A program made the position numbers and the translations under genes. The notes below the pieces were generated by a model. It had not been told where the DNA came from. It ran no database searches and saw nothing but the letters and a program-made list of their open reading frames with translations. Of a stretch of 64,000 nucleotides of DNA, positions 39,001 through 52,774 are shown in pieces. The stretch is from NCBI RefSeq assembly GCF_018320785.1, contig NC_054873.1, positions 25,820,196-25,884,195 of the forward strand, read 5' to 3'. Each line of letters begins with the position of its first letter. Position 1 is the first letter of the stretch. The stretch comes from Cheilinus undulatus (Eukaryota; Chordata; Actinopteri; Labriformes; Labridae).

Positions 39001-42000
39001 TTTTATGAGATGCCTTTGTTGTTAAGTTTTTGCTGGCAACACTCAATTTCCTGATCTCACTCTTCAAAATAAAAGTCCTAAATGATGATTAGTATTGGAA
39101 ACTTTTACTGTGGCAGATTGGAAAGAATAGAACAAGTTAATCATGGATACTTTACTAACTTAAGCATTGCAAAGCTAACAAATAGAGTGCAATGAATTGT
39201 GGCTGCTTTGAGAGAGACAAAGCCACAGTCTGCTTCTTTTAATCATCGTAATCTAAAGGCAATTGAAATATTGAGCAAAGCACACCTTCAGCAGGCTTGC
39301 CTGATGTGCCTTGTTGAAGTGAAAAAAGGCAAGCACTCCCGTAATTAGCCTGCCCCCTGACCTTATGGTAAACTATGGCTAGAGCTTAGCTGCCTGGATC
39401 TGTGCCAGAGCAGAGAGGCAGAAGTCAGGGGTTAAATTTATGACCTGTCACAAATCACTCTGCTATGAATATTTTAATGAACCATAGACCACTGTAGCTG
39501 ATAGATTTTGAAAATTTACCTGACAATGTACAAAAACACAGCATTTTGCTGCCTGTTAATTTTCAATAAAGGCAGTGGTATCAGCTAACAGCAGACTGAA
39601 TTTAGATAAACTGCTGTGATTTTATATTGTTGTAGCGTAAGGGAGCAGGGTACTTCCCTTAGCGCCTGGTGACTTCATGGGACGGTACATTTTGAGCTGT
39701 GCAAAATAAACCCTAACTACAAAAGTGGTGAAAAAAGTTTTTATGGTCTTAATCCTAAATTATGTCACACATAGATCTAAGTGTTTTCACATGTGTGCAG
39801 TACAATTACTCCAACATATCTAGTGTGTTAACATGAATAGTTTTGATTTCACTTTACCAGGACTTTAATTTAATAAATCAGTGGTGACCTGTTGTGAAAC
39901 ATGAATTTGTTGTGTTGTTGTGGCTTGTTCCAGGTCCAAGCCACCATGCCTGTGATGACAGCTGGGTGGAGATCCAAAGCAAGAGAACCATCAGAGCAGA
40001 GAACGAAGTGGAAGCCAACAAGCTGGTTAACAATTACAGGGTAAGGAGTTAACCAAGCAAACCAAACAGGTATAAATGCATCATAACAGGCAGAGCTTTT
40101 TGTCAAACTGTTTGTGTCTGTGTGTCAGTTTGGGTTCAGAAAATGGAAAAGTCATGTGACAGAGCGTCCATTTGAAGACCGATCAGAGGTGGTGAAAGAG
40201 CTGTACTCTGAACTGAAGGTCATCAAACCACATACAGGTACGGATAGTAGTTCCTGTGTAGTGTGTAAAATTTGTTTGTTTTGAGTGATTTGATAAAGCT
40301 GATTCATGTGCATGATATTAGTAAGAAAGGCATAACAGAGGGAGAGGTGCAGAGACATAAGCAGAAGCTGATTGAGAGCAGAAAAAAGAATCTCTTTTTC
40401 TTTGTTGTGATAATGCTGTATAGTTACTAGTGGTTTCAGGAGCATTACAATACAGATTAAACAATATCTGCTTGGCCAAGATAAGGGCCATGATAGGATC
40501 ATATATATAGATATAAAGACTGTAATCAAACCACACCATAAATGTTTTATGTTGATGTTAAATGAAAAATTTCCAATCAATCAGAAATACTGTGTTCACA
40601 AAACCAAGGCATGAATAGACCATATCTAAGATAAATCAGTCTGATGAGTACCATATTAGAGCCGCTGTTACTGCAAATAAGATGACCCATGCTATAAAGA
40701 AATAATATCAGTGCCGTAATAAGCAGTCATATCCCTGTATGAATGAATAGCATTGAATAAAAAATGTTTCTTGTTGTGGAGTGGGTTCCTTTGTCATTAA
40801 ATGTTGTGTTTGTCTAATTGTATCAGGTCATCTCATCACGTGTGGAAATGTAGCGTATGTGTTTCTCTTTGGTTGGTGGATCTCTCTGGTGTATTTCCTG
40901 GTCAGCTTGCTGATGTTCATCACTATCACCGGAGTTCCTTACGGTAGGTGAGCCAGTCTGCTGATAAGTATGATAATGTCATACTGACCAGTTATTGTCT
41001 CATTTTTTCTATCACTCTTTAGGCAAGCTTTGCTTGAAGCTGTCCTCCTATTTTCTGTGGCCGTTTGGCAAATCAATCCATGAGGTAATTTTTATGTTCA
41101 CTTATTGTTTGGACCACTGTCTGTTTTTTTTTTTCTTTTATTAAACTGAAATGAGAAGAATATACAATTATAAATCCTTCCATTTTCCTTATTTTCTATG
41201 TCTGTAAAAGTCATAAAGGAAGAGTGTGCTTGTAAAAACCCCAACTGTCTACAGTATAAAATTCCTTGTCTGCGTTCTTCTTTTCGAAAACTTGATAAAA
41301 GCAATGGCAATAATGGCTAAGCTGTAGGTTAGTTTTTTGGTTTTATTGTTTAGTGATAATTTTTACAACACTTATGTATTACCTCTTTTTTTAGGTTGTT
41401 CTGGTCACCTTAAGTAATCAGTAGATATCAGTTTTCTCTGTCAGCACATCTTCCTATCCTGCAAATGTCCTGACGGTGTTCCTCACAGTTTATTTTTAGG
41501 TCCTCTATTATTTGTATATCCTCAACGTCCCCAAAATGAATGCTAAAAAAAACTATTTTACATATAACCTTAACCCTTCATTGTGTTGCACAATTTCTGG
41601 CCCTCTGGCTTTCAGTGTGTCAGATCAATTCAGAAACTCACATGACAACTGTCGCACAACAGCTGGAGTTTGATCTTTGTCCTCTGATGAAAACAGTCAT
41701 GATTCTCTTTGACTAGAAAAGGGGAAGACTTTCCTTTTAACCCTCCTTCATTGTTTTTATTGAATTACATGATTTTTTATATTTCTCCTGTGACAAACAG
41801 TCAAAACAATCTGGAGCAGCCAACACTGAACTTTTTACCCCATGCACCCCTAAGTGTTGACAAAAATCAGCTGACTTAATGTGAGCATTGCAGCAGACAT
41901 CAAGCATCCACAGTGCATACAAATTTCTCTAAGACAAACTTGTCATTTTGCTTGTTTTTCTTTTTTTTCAGGCTGTCTTGTTCTGTTATCTCATATTAAT

Positions 42001-45000
42001 TTTCCTTTAATGTGATATAAGCCCTCTAAAAAAAGATCGGTCATCTATGTTATTCATCAAGCAGAAATTACAATTATAGACCCCCTGTTTCTGAAATGCT
42101 GTACAAAGATTTCTGTTTTATGTTTTTTAAAAAGTCTTTCTTAGAACTATTTCCTCTTTTTTCCAGATTGGAAATACATTGAGGAGATGTTGTGAGCTGG
42201 CACCAGACTGTGAGTGTAACATGGACGGGACAGACGATAACTCACCAGTTCTGCTGCCTTCCCCCACAGAGATGCCAGTCCCACAGTTTTCAGGACAACT
42301 TCAGCGAACTCCTTACTGGGTGACACAATCAAAAACAACATGTAGACAGAAAATCAACACTTTTTTATTTGCAATTTAACAATCTCTGCTTGGGGGAAAT
42401 CAATCATGTTGTTTTTAAATGAGTTCTCTTGTTGTGTAGCATCGTTTCGCCACATATGTGTGGCTGCTGCTCGGTTATCCTCCTCTGGTGCTCGTTCACT
42501 CCCTGGCCTGCTTCCTTTCATGGATCCTGGTCTTCACCATCCCTGTTTCCAAGATGAATGCTCGAACCATGGGTGTCATTCTTCTTTTGGCCCCTGAGGA
42601 TGTCTCCGTTTCCTCATGCTCACAGAGAAAGGCAAGAAAGAGATTTAGTATTCATGTTCGACAGCATATGGGCCTAACTTTTTAATCATTTTTTGCTTTT
42701 TATTTTTTTTATCTGAACTTTAGCATCAAGGCTTCGAGTCCAGAGCTCTGCTTTGCTGCTACCATGCTGTTAACTGGTACTACTACAAATACACTGTTGA
42801 TGGCATCAATGTATTTGCTGTCAGTATCCTTTGCCACTGACTGATGCTGTTTCTCTATTTCTGCAACATAAGGCTGTTATAATCTTTGACCTACATGTCA
42901 GATCTTCTCCCTTTAGTAATAGTTGCCATGGTAATCGGATATATTGACAGAGAAAACCTGTATGCAAGCTCTGATGTCAAGTTTGCTATAGCAGTCTGCT
43001 CCATCATTCCTCTGTCTTATTATATTGGAATGGGCATTGCCAGGTGAGCTGTTGTTGGTACTTGAAACTCATCTGTTCAGGGTTTTAATGAGAGAAATTA
43101 AACTCTGGGTTTACCAATCTGTCAATGGAGTAACCGGTTTTCTCACTCATTGTTGTCACTTGCAGTATTTCAGCACAGAGTAACTTTGCTGTGGGTGCAG
43201 TGGTGAACGCAAGCTTCGGCTCCATCACAGAGTTGACCTTTTACATCACAGCCCTGATCAGAGGTCACCGGGCAGGAAATCAGTGTCTGCAGGAGGTGGT
43301 TAAAGCAGCACTGACCGGCACTTTGCTTGGATGCATCCTCTTTATTCCTGTAAGCAGAGCTAAAATTTTAAGCTGTTTTATGATGCACTTGCTTTTTTGA
43401 ACTTAAAAAAATACATTTTCATTAAAGTTTTTCTCTTAAAGTTGTTTTGTTTTCCTATCAAATGGTATAATTTAACAAGGATTTAAATTAGGTCACTGAA
43501 TCAGTTACAGCACTGTGGACACCACTAATTCAGGATGCACAACAAGAACTAAGCTTTCTGTTTGTCTTTTCACAGGGAATCTGCATGATAATTGGAGGGC
43601 TGAGACACAGTGAGCAAACATTCAACAGTCGATCCACAGGAGTGAGCTCTGCTTTGCTTTTCATCTCTGTAGGAGGCAAGTTATTTTTTTTTTTTTAATT
43701 TAATGCAGTTTTTGAATATGCCATGTCACATCTTGACATGTTTTACTGTCACAAACAAGTAGAAACAACATCAAACAGAGTAACACAACTTTTAATTAAA
43801 TAATAAAAAGAATTTTTTTGTTAATTAGCTAAGTTTTAAGATCATAACCCAGCAGTAATCTCCAGTGATGGAAAATGAAGAAGTGGAAAAGTCTGCGGTT
43901 CTTAAAGTGTCCATCTGAGGCTGGCTTCAAAAACTAGGGCCCATTCAAAAAGCCATTTTTTAAGTAAGAATAAAAATGTTTACAGCATGGTTATAAAAAC
44001 TAGAACTACTATCTATGTGAAGTTTAACAGTGAAAGTATATATATGGGATAAGAAATTATATCGAGCCACAATATGGTATTAGGTCGCAGTCTCACAGTA
44101 TGTTAGGTTGCTGTGATCTCTTACCTACAAATTGATGAAAACACCTCATGAATTTGTTTCTTAAGTGCTGACAAACTCATTTATTAACATTTAGTCCCAT
44201 TAACTTTTTTAGTCAGGAAAATTAATATTTTTCAAAAATGTCCCTCTTTTTCTCCAAATGTCTTGTGACTCAGATGGCCCCTGCTGGTGGGCCGTAAGTG
44301 GCCTGTGGGCCAAAAGTTTGACCGCCGTGGGCTAGAGGGAGTCACTGCACTACCTGCAAATGCTGAAATCCACCTGCTTTTGGCTGGTTCATGGGTGTTA
44401 ATGTCCTCACCGTCTTTGATAAATTGCAGAAAATACAACACAGACATTAGAATTGCAAAAGATAGGATTCCTGTAATTTACTCAGGATTAATAGTAGCCT
44501 ACAGAATGTAGAGTTAGCATTAGAAGTCAAAGTCCTGCTTTCAACACTTGATAATAGTTAAACCATATTAGCACTGGAATATGCCCAATAATTAATACAA
44601 GTTTCTCTTATGCTGAATAAAGCATTTCATAATAATATCGATATTACTTGTTCCAAGTAGGATAATGCAGTAATGCAGTGATACTCAACCCGCGGCTCTC
44701 AAGCCGCATGTGGCTCTTTAGTGACAAGCTGCGGCTCTTTTAAGGCTTACTTGGCAAAAAAAAACCTCCTAAAAATCTTTATGAAGGTAAACACTGTCAT
44801 CAGTAAAGATTTATTGTAAGTCACATCAATGAATCTGTTATCCACACAAAGAAGGCAGGCTTAAACTACCAAATTGAAACCTTTATTTTTTCAATCTGTG
44901 TATTATTACCGTCAGTTGCGCTTGATGGAGGAGCGTGTGTAGGAAGTCCGCTGGTAGTGCATCTCTTCAGGAAGGTCATTGAGCTGTGCTGTCTTGTGTT

Positions 45001-48000
45001 TATATTGAAGCTTTCTGTGCCCTTGTTTTAACGTTTTTCTCCAGTCACTTCTCCCGATGCTCTCTTTTATGGGAATAAAGTCTCAGAACAACAGTAAATG
45101 CCCCATTATGAGATATAAATACCCAAATAGCCAACCATAATTCATCAGCTCTTTGAAAAGCATCTCAGAGCTCAAACTCAGCACATTCTAATATCTTAAA
45201 AAATCTTTAGGCCAGGTGGAACTCACACACTGCTGGTGTCAGGCCAAAGACTTCAAAATCACCACACTCCAGCAAATAAATAGCACATTTTTTTATTGCT
45301 TTAGTGCTTTAAAATTGGTTTAAACCCACTGACAGCTGTATAAAGGATGACCAGTAGCTCTTATTTATAAAAATAAAATCATAAAAAATTGAGATACAAG
45401 GTTTTGGCCCGATGTCAGTGATAAATGAAATAAATTATGCTCATTGTCAGTGACATATTGTTTCTTCTGACACTATACAGACATTTTTTGTACCCTATTG
45501 CATCACACTGAAGCTCACAATTACCCACCAATTTACAGTTTCATTTCATTTCAACTACAGATTAACTGATCAGTGATCTACCTTACATCCCCGGTTTGGA
45601 TTGTGGCTCTCACTTAAATATTTTCAAGACAATGTGGCTTTTTGGTAGAATAAGGCTGAGTACCACTGCAGTAATGTGTTAATCACTTAAGAGCTGGTGA
45701 AGATGAAGCTGAATTTATTTGTTCAAAACTGGTGAGTAATGGTTTCTCAGTTTCCCCACTCAGCCCAATATGTTCTTTTCTAAATTAGATATTTTTCTGT
45801 TGTTATGATGTTGTGTCTATCAGCTGAATTCTGAAAAGAGAGAAACCTAATGTAATTAGATTAATGCAGTTGAGTGAAAATATAAACAGAGCTATATTAG
45901 AAGTGGCTGAGCTGAGGTAAAAGCTGTCAGAAATAAGGGCCCAATCACTGAAATAATTTTGATTTTAAAATGGTATGGAAATATTGCAATAATATAAACG
46001 TACTTACTCATTTTCACCACAGGTAGGCTCTTTGAAATGAGTATTTCATATCTGTCAGACATGATAAAATGGTGACAGATGATGTGACTAGGCAGGTAAA
46101 GGTGCTGATATGTAGGAGGCAGCTAAACACGTGTAAAACTCCTAATGATGATGGCATCTACATGATGATGATGTCATGCACAACTTAATATGTAAAAAGG
46201 CTGTTCCATAGAAAATATACTTTTTGAGGTAAAACTGGTGTTACTTAGTTTTATCATTGTTAGTTTAGTAAATGATGTATGTAAAAAAAAATGGTGCTTG
46301 TTATGGGTGTACTGAACACCTGCAAAGATGTTAACATGTCACAGTGTCTTGAGGAGCTGAGCACCCCAAAGTTCTGATTTTAATATCTCTTTGACTGTCA
46401 CCTGCAGGTGTGTTTGCTCCAACGCTGTTCTCCAAAGCGTATGGAAATCTAGTGTGTGACGCCTGCACTAACTCCACCCTTGGAAATGGCACGAGCAACA
46501 GCAGCGGACCATTTGTCTGCCACAACTGTCACTACGATCTGGTCGGCTTCTTTTGTCACATTAAAATAGAAAATACACAATTTAGAGTGCACACACTCTA
46601 ATGTTTAGTTTTTGGGTTTTTTTTTCTCTACAGAACAACGGCACATTGTTTCACAACCATGTCCAGTAAGTGATTTATTCGGACTCTGATATCATCAGCA
46701 ATTAATCACAGATTGGATTAAAATTGCAATATGGTCTGCTGCAATATTCAAATCACAGAGGGTGCAATATTTTTTTATCCTGAAATCTGTGCCAAAATAC
46801 CAGTTTACACCTCTTTTTTGCAGCAGAGATGTTATGCATTTCATATCATGCAATCATTCAAGTGACATTTTTTTAGAATAATCTGCAAAAATTCCTACTT
46901 TCTTCATTTTTGTACATTTTTCTTATAGAATATGAGAATGACATAAAAATAACCACACCCTTCAATACAAAAATTCATATCAAACTTGCAGTATGAGTCA
47001 AGATCAGCACAATAAGTTATCTGTTGAAAGTAAATAAGATGAGGAACTTCAGAAATAATCGCATATCAAATTGCATTTGCAATATTGGGGGAAAAAAAAT
47101 CGCATTTAGATTATTTCCCCCAAATCGTTCAAGCCTAGTAAAAAATAATGTGTGTCTGGACTGTTCGTGTGAGTAACTCTGAATTTGGGAGGATTTTTGT
47201 GCCCCCATGGACAAAACTAGGTCTCATCACTGCAATGTTTTTTCCCCAAGAAGTTAAATATTGTCTAAATATTGGGCTCCCACTTGTCCTAGAAAACTTG
47301 ATAAACAGTTGACCAAATGGGAGAAAAACCCCAAGTCTCCTGAAAAATCTTTGGCTGGCCTTGAATTTAGTTAAGCATTTCCCTTATTCCATATCCGAGT
47401 TCCTCAAAGCATAACAATGTCATCAGAAAGGGATTGTGTTGAGGATCAAGTGAGTGACAGGAGTGTATGGAAAATAGTAATTGGAATTGGCTACACACAA
47501 GCAGCAGCTAGACCTGTAAAAAACCTGTAAGGCCACCCTGTTTTATTTTCAGTAAGTGTCTGTGTGTTTTATGTCGACAGGCCGCTGGTGTACACACTGT
47601 CTGCCCTCTTACCTGCTGCCTACATCATCGGTCTGATTTTCACGCTGAAGACGCACTCACACATTTATAACATTCAAGTTGGAGAAGGACAGGGTAGGGG
47701 TCTTACTCTTATGACTCAAACTTTAATACTCATACAACGTTTTACCTGGTTTAATGGTTTTATATCTCATCATCATTTCCTTATATGTGCAGAGAGTGAC
47801 CACCATGGAGCCGTGGTCCACTGGTCACGCTGGAGGTCTTTGGTCATCCTCATTTTGGCCACCCTGCTCACGTCTGCATGTGCTGATCTTGTCACAGAGC
47901 ACATCCAGCCCATTCTCAACCAGCCCAACATCTCTCAGGTCAGGGTGTACATCTGAGTTCACAGACAGTATATTATTTAAGCGTTTCTCTTATGGGAGTG

Positions 48001-50418
48001 TTCACTTTCTGTCATCTTCCTCCAGTATTTTATAGGAGTGACAGTTCTTGCGATGGTTCCTGAGATCCCAGAGATAGTCAATGGGATCCAGTTTGCACTT
48101 CAAAACAACATCAGTCTAAGGTATCCTGCTTTTATCAAAAAAAGCTCATTGGAGAAAACAAAAATAGATCTGTGATTTCTAAGTGACTGTTTTTTTTTTC
48201 AGCTTGGAGGTGGGGATCTGTATAGCGGTTCAGGTCTGCATGCTACAGATTCCAATCCTGGTCTTATTTAACGCTTTCTACGTGAGACCTTCTTTATCTT
48301 TTTCATTCATTGATATGAATATGAGTGGCTGCTTATTTGTAGTTTCACTGTCTCTGTCTGTGTGTGGGCTAGGATGTGGGCTTTGTGCTGTTATTCAGTG
48401 ACCTTCACCTCTGGGCCAGCATCTTCAGCGTGATCCTCGTCAATTACATCTTCATGGACGGAAAATCTGATTATTTCCAGGGTAAGGTAACACTTTTTGC
48501 TTACACAAAAATGCATACACTGAATTATGATCGTATGGCATACTCAGTGTGGTGTCACATTTAGTATGTAGAATGCCTATAAAAAGTATTTCCACCTTGA
48601 AAGTCTACCCCTTCATTGATTTTATAAATCAATTACCATCAGTATAATTAGGCTTTTTGGAAAAAGAAAAAGAAAAAAAAAAACAACAAACAAAAAACCT
48701 TTACATGTCAAAGTGAAAACAGGTTTCTACAACGTAATCTAATTTAAATAAAAAAACATGGAATGTAAAATAAGTAAATATGTAAATATTCACCCCCTTC
48801 AAATCAGTTTTTAGTAGATTCATCTTTGGCTAAAATCACAGTGGTAAATCTGTGTGGATAGGTTTCTGTCAGGCTTGCACATCTGAAATTTTATTCCAGT
48901 CATCTTTGCAAAACTGCTCAAACTCTGTCAGGTTGCACAGGAACCGGGCGTGAGCAGCCCTTTTCAGTCCAGCCACAAATTCTCTATCAGATTGAGGTCT
49001 GGGCTTTTACTCCAGATCATTCACCTTGTTGTCTTTAAACCATTTCTGTATAGCTTTTGCTGTGTGCTTTAGGTCATTGTCTTGCCAGAAAAACATCTTC
49101 TCCCGGGCTGAAGTTCTCTTACAGACTGAATAAGATTGTCCTCCAGGATTTTCCTATATTTTGTTGCTTTCATTTCACTCTCTACCTTTGCAAGCCTTCC
49201 AGGGCCAGCTGCCAAGAAACATCCCCACAGCATGCTGCCACCACTGTGCTTCACAGTGGGGAGGGGATGGTGTTCGGTATCCACCAAACATAGCGTCTTG
49301 TCTGATGGCCTCAAAGCACCATTTTGGTCTTTGGAAGAACTTTTTCTCACTTGACCATGGAGTCTCCCACATGCCTTTTGCCAAACTCTAGTCTAGATTT
49401 AGGATAACTTTTATTTAACAATGAATTTCTCTTTTCTTTGTCTTGGTGGCCTCTCTTGCTAGTCTCCTTGCATGTTCACTCAGTTTGTGAGGACGGCCTG
49501 ATCTAGGCTGATTTACACATGTGCCATATTCCTTCTATTTCTTGATGATGGATTTAGCTGAACAATGTGGGATGTTGTGTGCCTTGGATTTTTTTGTATC
49601 CATCTCCTGATTTATACTTATCAATTACCTTTTTCCCTGAGTTCATTGTAGTGTTCTTGTGTCTTCATGGTGTAGTGGTAGCCAGGAATACTTACTGGCC
49701 AGTGAATGGACCTTCCAGACACAGGTGTTTTTATACAATCATTTGAGACACATTCACTGCTCTCAGGTGATCCCCATTTCACTAATTGTGAGACTACTAG
49801 CACTAGTTGATTTGACCTTTGTTGAATTAGGTCAGCCACTTTAAAAGGGGTAAATATTGATGTAGTTGCTTTTTTACATTACATATTTTTATCTAATTAA
49901 CATTACTTTGTAGAAGTCTGTTTTCACTTTGACATTAAAGAGGGTTTATTTGTATTTTTGTCAAAAAAGCCTAATTATATCGACCTTGATTGATTTATAA
50001 AATCAATAAAAGGGTAAAACATCCAAGGGGTTGAATACTTTTATAGTCTAACAATATGTGGCTTCAGACACTGTGGTTTTTAGGGTTTAGGCAGCAAGAA
50101 ACCAGCTCGGTCTGAGGTCAAGCTAATTCTACAAAGGTACCAAGATAATGAAGTGAAACTTGCTCACATGGTCCAGCTGTAATCTTCCCTGAATGTTTCC
50201 AAACTTTCATCATGATCAGTAAATGTAAAGCCTGACTTTTGTCTGTTTGGTGTTTTATGATATTTCCATCATCACTCTCCACGTCTTTTTTTTAACCCCA
50301 TGAAATGCCTCATGTATAATACCCCGTCTTGTGTTTTGTGTCAGGTACTGCTTTGGTGATCGTCTACTTCATTCTTCTGGCTCTGTATTTCTACGCTCCG
50401 TCTCCTGCAGGCTGCTGA
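36099..50418 (+). CDS. cax1: Cation/H+ exchanger protein 1 (YccF + CAX antiporter), 20 exons
   Basis: Endomembrane cation/proton antiporter similar to yeast Vnx1 and zebrafish cax1. Exons: 36099-36168, 38388-38549, 39934-40040, 40129-40237, 40827-40943, 41023-41084, 42167-42319, 42440-42631, 42724-42823, 42902-43043, 43166-43349, 43576-43675, 46408-46541, 46634-46665, 47581-47693, 47793-47938, 48026-48120, 48203-48281, 48373-48481, 50345-50418. All phases join: 759 residues. Residues 1-149 are soluble; 150-209 form a YccF-like domain (FGWWISLVYF, ITITGVPYG, FLWPFGK); about 265-759 form the antiporter core with repeat motif 1 (VGAVVNASFGSITEL, exon 43166-43349) and motif 2 (VPEIPEIVNGIQFALQNNISLS, exon 48026-48120). 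An N-glycosylation-rich Cys loop (TNSTLGNGTSNSS) precedes the second half. Introns after 42631 and 43675 begin with GC. Confidence 0.93.
44676..45668. mobile_element. hAT-type non-autonomous transposon with perfect 8-bp target duplication
   Basis: Ends CAGTGATACTCAACCC and, in reverse complement, CAGTGGTACTCAGCC. The 8-base direct repeat CAGTAATG lies immediately outside both ends (44668-44675 and 45669-45676), the hAT signature. The 993-bp body has TGTGGCTCTTTA/GCGGCTCTTTTA words near the left end and no transposase frame. It sits in the 2.7-kb cax1 intron. Confidence 0.9.
48571..50050 (-). pseudogene. Tc1-like transposon with broken transposase, in last cax1 intron
   Basis: Inverted-repeat ends AATGCCTATAAAAAGTATT and (reverse complement) GACTATAAAAGTATTCAACC, with a second internal inverted repeat ATTGATTTTATAAATCAAT. 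The transposase is on the minus strand; a frame at 49350-49069 retains the middle part (KHSGGSMLWGCFLAAGPGRL, KYRKILEDNLIQSVREL). Other parts are frameshifted. Same family as the fragment at 26.23 kb. Confidence 0.85.
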
Positions 50419-50651
50419 CTCTATGACTGACACTTTACAGCTCCAGTAACACTTTTTGAGTCCTGCAGGATGCTGGATGTATAAATAGGGAAGTTTTATC
50501 CTGACAGGAAGCAAATCCTTAACGTTTACTGAAATATACTTTGTCTGCACTGAAAATGTTAATCTTTAGCGGATATTTGACTGCACTATTTCACTCCTAC
50601 TTCTCTAAACAGCAGTCTGTATGTTGAAATGTCTGTTCTTTATGAAATGTG

Positions 50652-50657
50652 ATTAAA
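50652..50657 (+). terminator. Possible cax1 poly(A) signal ATTAAA
   Basis: ATTAAA 234 bases past the stop. No AATAAA lies nearer; use is inferred. Confidence 0.35.
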
Positions 50658-50916
50658 CAGAGAAAAGCAGTATTTTTACACAGGAATGGATATTACACTG
50701 CTCTGTGATCTGTACTAATGGTTATTTTATTTCCTGTACTGTTTTATACATATTTTTAACTCCTAAATGTAAAGAAAATCCATAATACTACAAGTAACAA
50801 GATAAATGACAGTATTTTTAATGTAAATGCACAGCACCTTCCTTACAGGTTAAGTGGCATGCTGACTGTGCTGAGAAAGAAAAATAACACCATTTGAAAA
50901 ACTGGCTGCCTGTGTT

Positions 50917-50922
50917 TTTATT
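50917..50922 (-). terminator. Possible klhdc10 poly(A) signal
   Basis: AATAAA in minus orientation about 1.85 kb past the klhdc10 stop, just before the convergent cax1 3' end. It would give a long 3' UTR covering 50.9-52.77 kb, in which I see no other gene. Nearer AATAAA-like words exist. Confidence 0.45.
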
Positions 50923-52774
50923 GCTTTTACAGACAGGATTTACTAAACAAAATGTACATTACAGCCACAACTGAGGAGACATTCACCTTTTCTCCCAAGA
51001 GTTTATGTAAAGTGACATGCACACCATACCGACATGCAAAAGAGATCTTTGCACTTGGACATCAAAAATGATGCAAATATAAACGTCTATCTTCAGCAAG
51101 GCATATATTTCTGGAGTCCAAGCACATACTGAAGCAGACTGATGCTTCATAAGATATAAATAGGACTTTTACGATGCAGTACGTTTAGTTTTGTGCCAAC
51201 AGCTGCAGTGAATGTGACAATTAAATGTTTCACATGATTAAAATTCAAGATAGAAGTTGGGTGGAAAAAGGCAAACGTGACTTGACATGAGCAGCTGGGA
51301 ATATGACTCAAGATTTACATAGTGACCAAAGAGCTCCACGTGCCTCGATCTGGTTTCACTAAAATGGCTGATGGTATTTTGGCAAACGTAATGTTTTCAC
51401 AGCCCTGCGGACTGAGTCTGATCACAGTATTCAACATCCTGAGTACGCCGCACATACTCTACCTGATTACTTTTTAACAAAGTCCTAAACCAGCTATTTT
51501 TAAGTACCACTGCAGTCTTCAGAAAATCAAGACAAATGAAAAATCACAATAAAAAAACCATACAGCCTGAAGTATGGTATAAAAGGCTGAACTAGGTTCA
51601 GGCAGAAATCAGGAAAATATAGTTCTGCTACAGTTCAAAGATTTTAACAAAGTAAACATCAGCCAAGTGATTTTAAATAAATAACAAATATCTCAGAAAA
51701 GATGTTGAAGAAAAGTAGTTTTTCGCCCTATAAACTTTAAACAAAACTGAGAACAGGCTCATGGGGAACCAGGCAGAACATATAGAAGAAAAAAACCTAT
51801 ATATACACAATCCAAAGAGGAAAAATAATCATATCAGAGATATAAAACCAATGAGTGTGACATTTTGTAAATTCAGAAGGCACCAAATGAAATGAAAAGG
51901 CTCAGGGGTCACTGCGAAGCTACAGGTGCATGAATTTATCTGTAACACACTAAGTTTCATTTTTTAGAGGAAGAGGCACACGAAGATTCACAGTGATACC
52001 ATGTTACAGAGATTTTAAAGTGAGCTCTCATTGTGAGCACAAGGGTTAACTGAAACCAGTTATTTGGATTTAAACCATGGCCTGATGATCAAGACTCAAG
52101 ACTTCAATGTAAATCCTAAAATGACTGACTAGTCCAGCGGTTAAATCATGAACTCTATTCATTAGCAGTGTGCTTCTTCATAGAATTTGGCTGTTTTTAA
52201 ACTAACTAAATAGAAATTTAAGTTCATATCAGTTACTTTCTATCCAAACAATCTCACAGTGAAGGTAGCAGCAGGTGACTGATCATGCGTTATATTTAAC
52301 AAGAGTAAATCAACCTGATAGCTCTTGAATGGAAGCTGATATAAAAGCAACATTCATTTTGACTTTCAAGAAGTGGTCTTTTTTAAACATTTAAACGCCC
52401 CCACTCATGCTTCATTGGTTACTCTGAAAACAGAACATTGTGAAGAAAAAAAAATGCACTGTAGTGGACCCAAAACATGAGAAATGTCTTTTGGAGTTCA
52501 TGGAATTAGCAGAGTAATGGCCTCTCATGGATGCGTGCAAAGTCAACTCTGACACACCCCTAAACAGAGAAACTCATCATGCGATGCATTAAAAAATAAT
52601 TTAAAAAAACAGCACACATATTTACAAAAAAGCTGAAGTAAAAAGGCATTTAAAACTTTTCTTACTATCAACTGACATCATCCGACTTTCCTTGTCCTAT
52701 TAAGAACCTCTTTTTCCTTTAGCTTGGTCATTTTAGTGTCAGTGCTGCAGCCTCCTTCAGTCTCTGAGCTCCAT

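Noticed and set aside
47564-48035. Overlapping single-exon frames in this part of cax1
   Set aside because: They run across real cax1 exons into intron sequence; the spliced exons 47581-47693 and 47793-47938 explain the coding signal.
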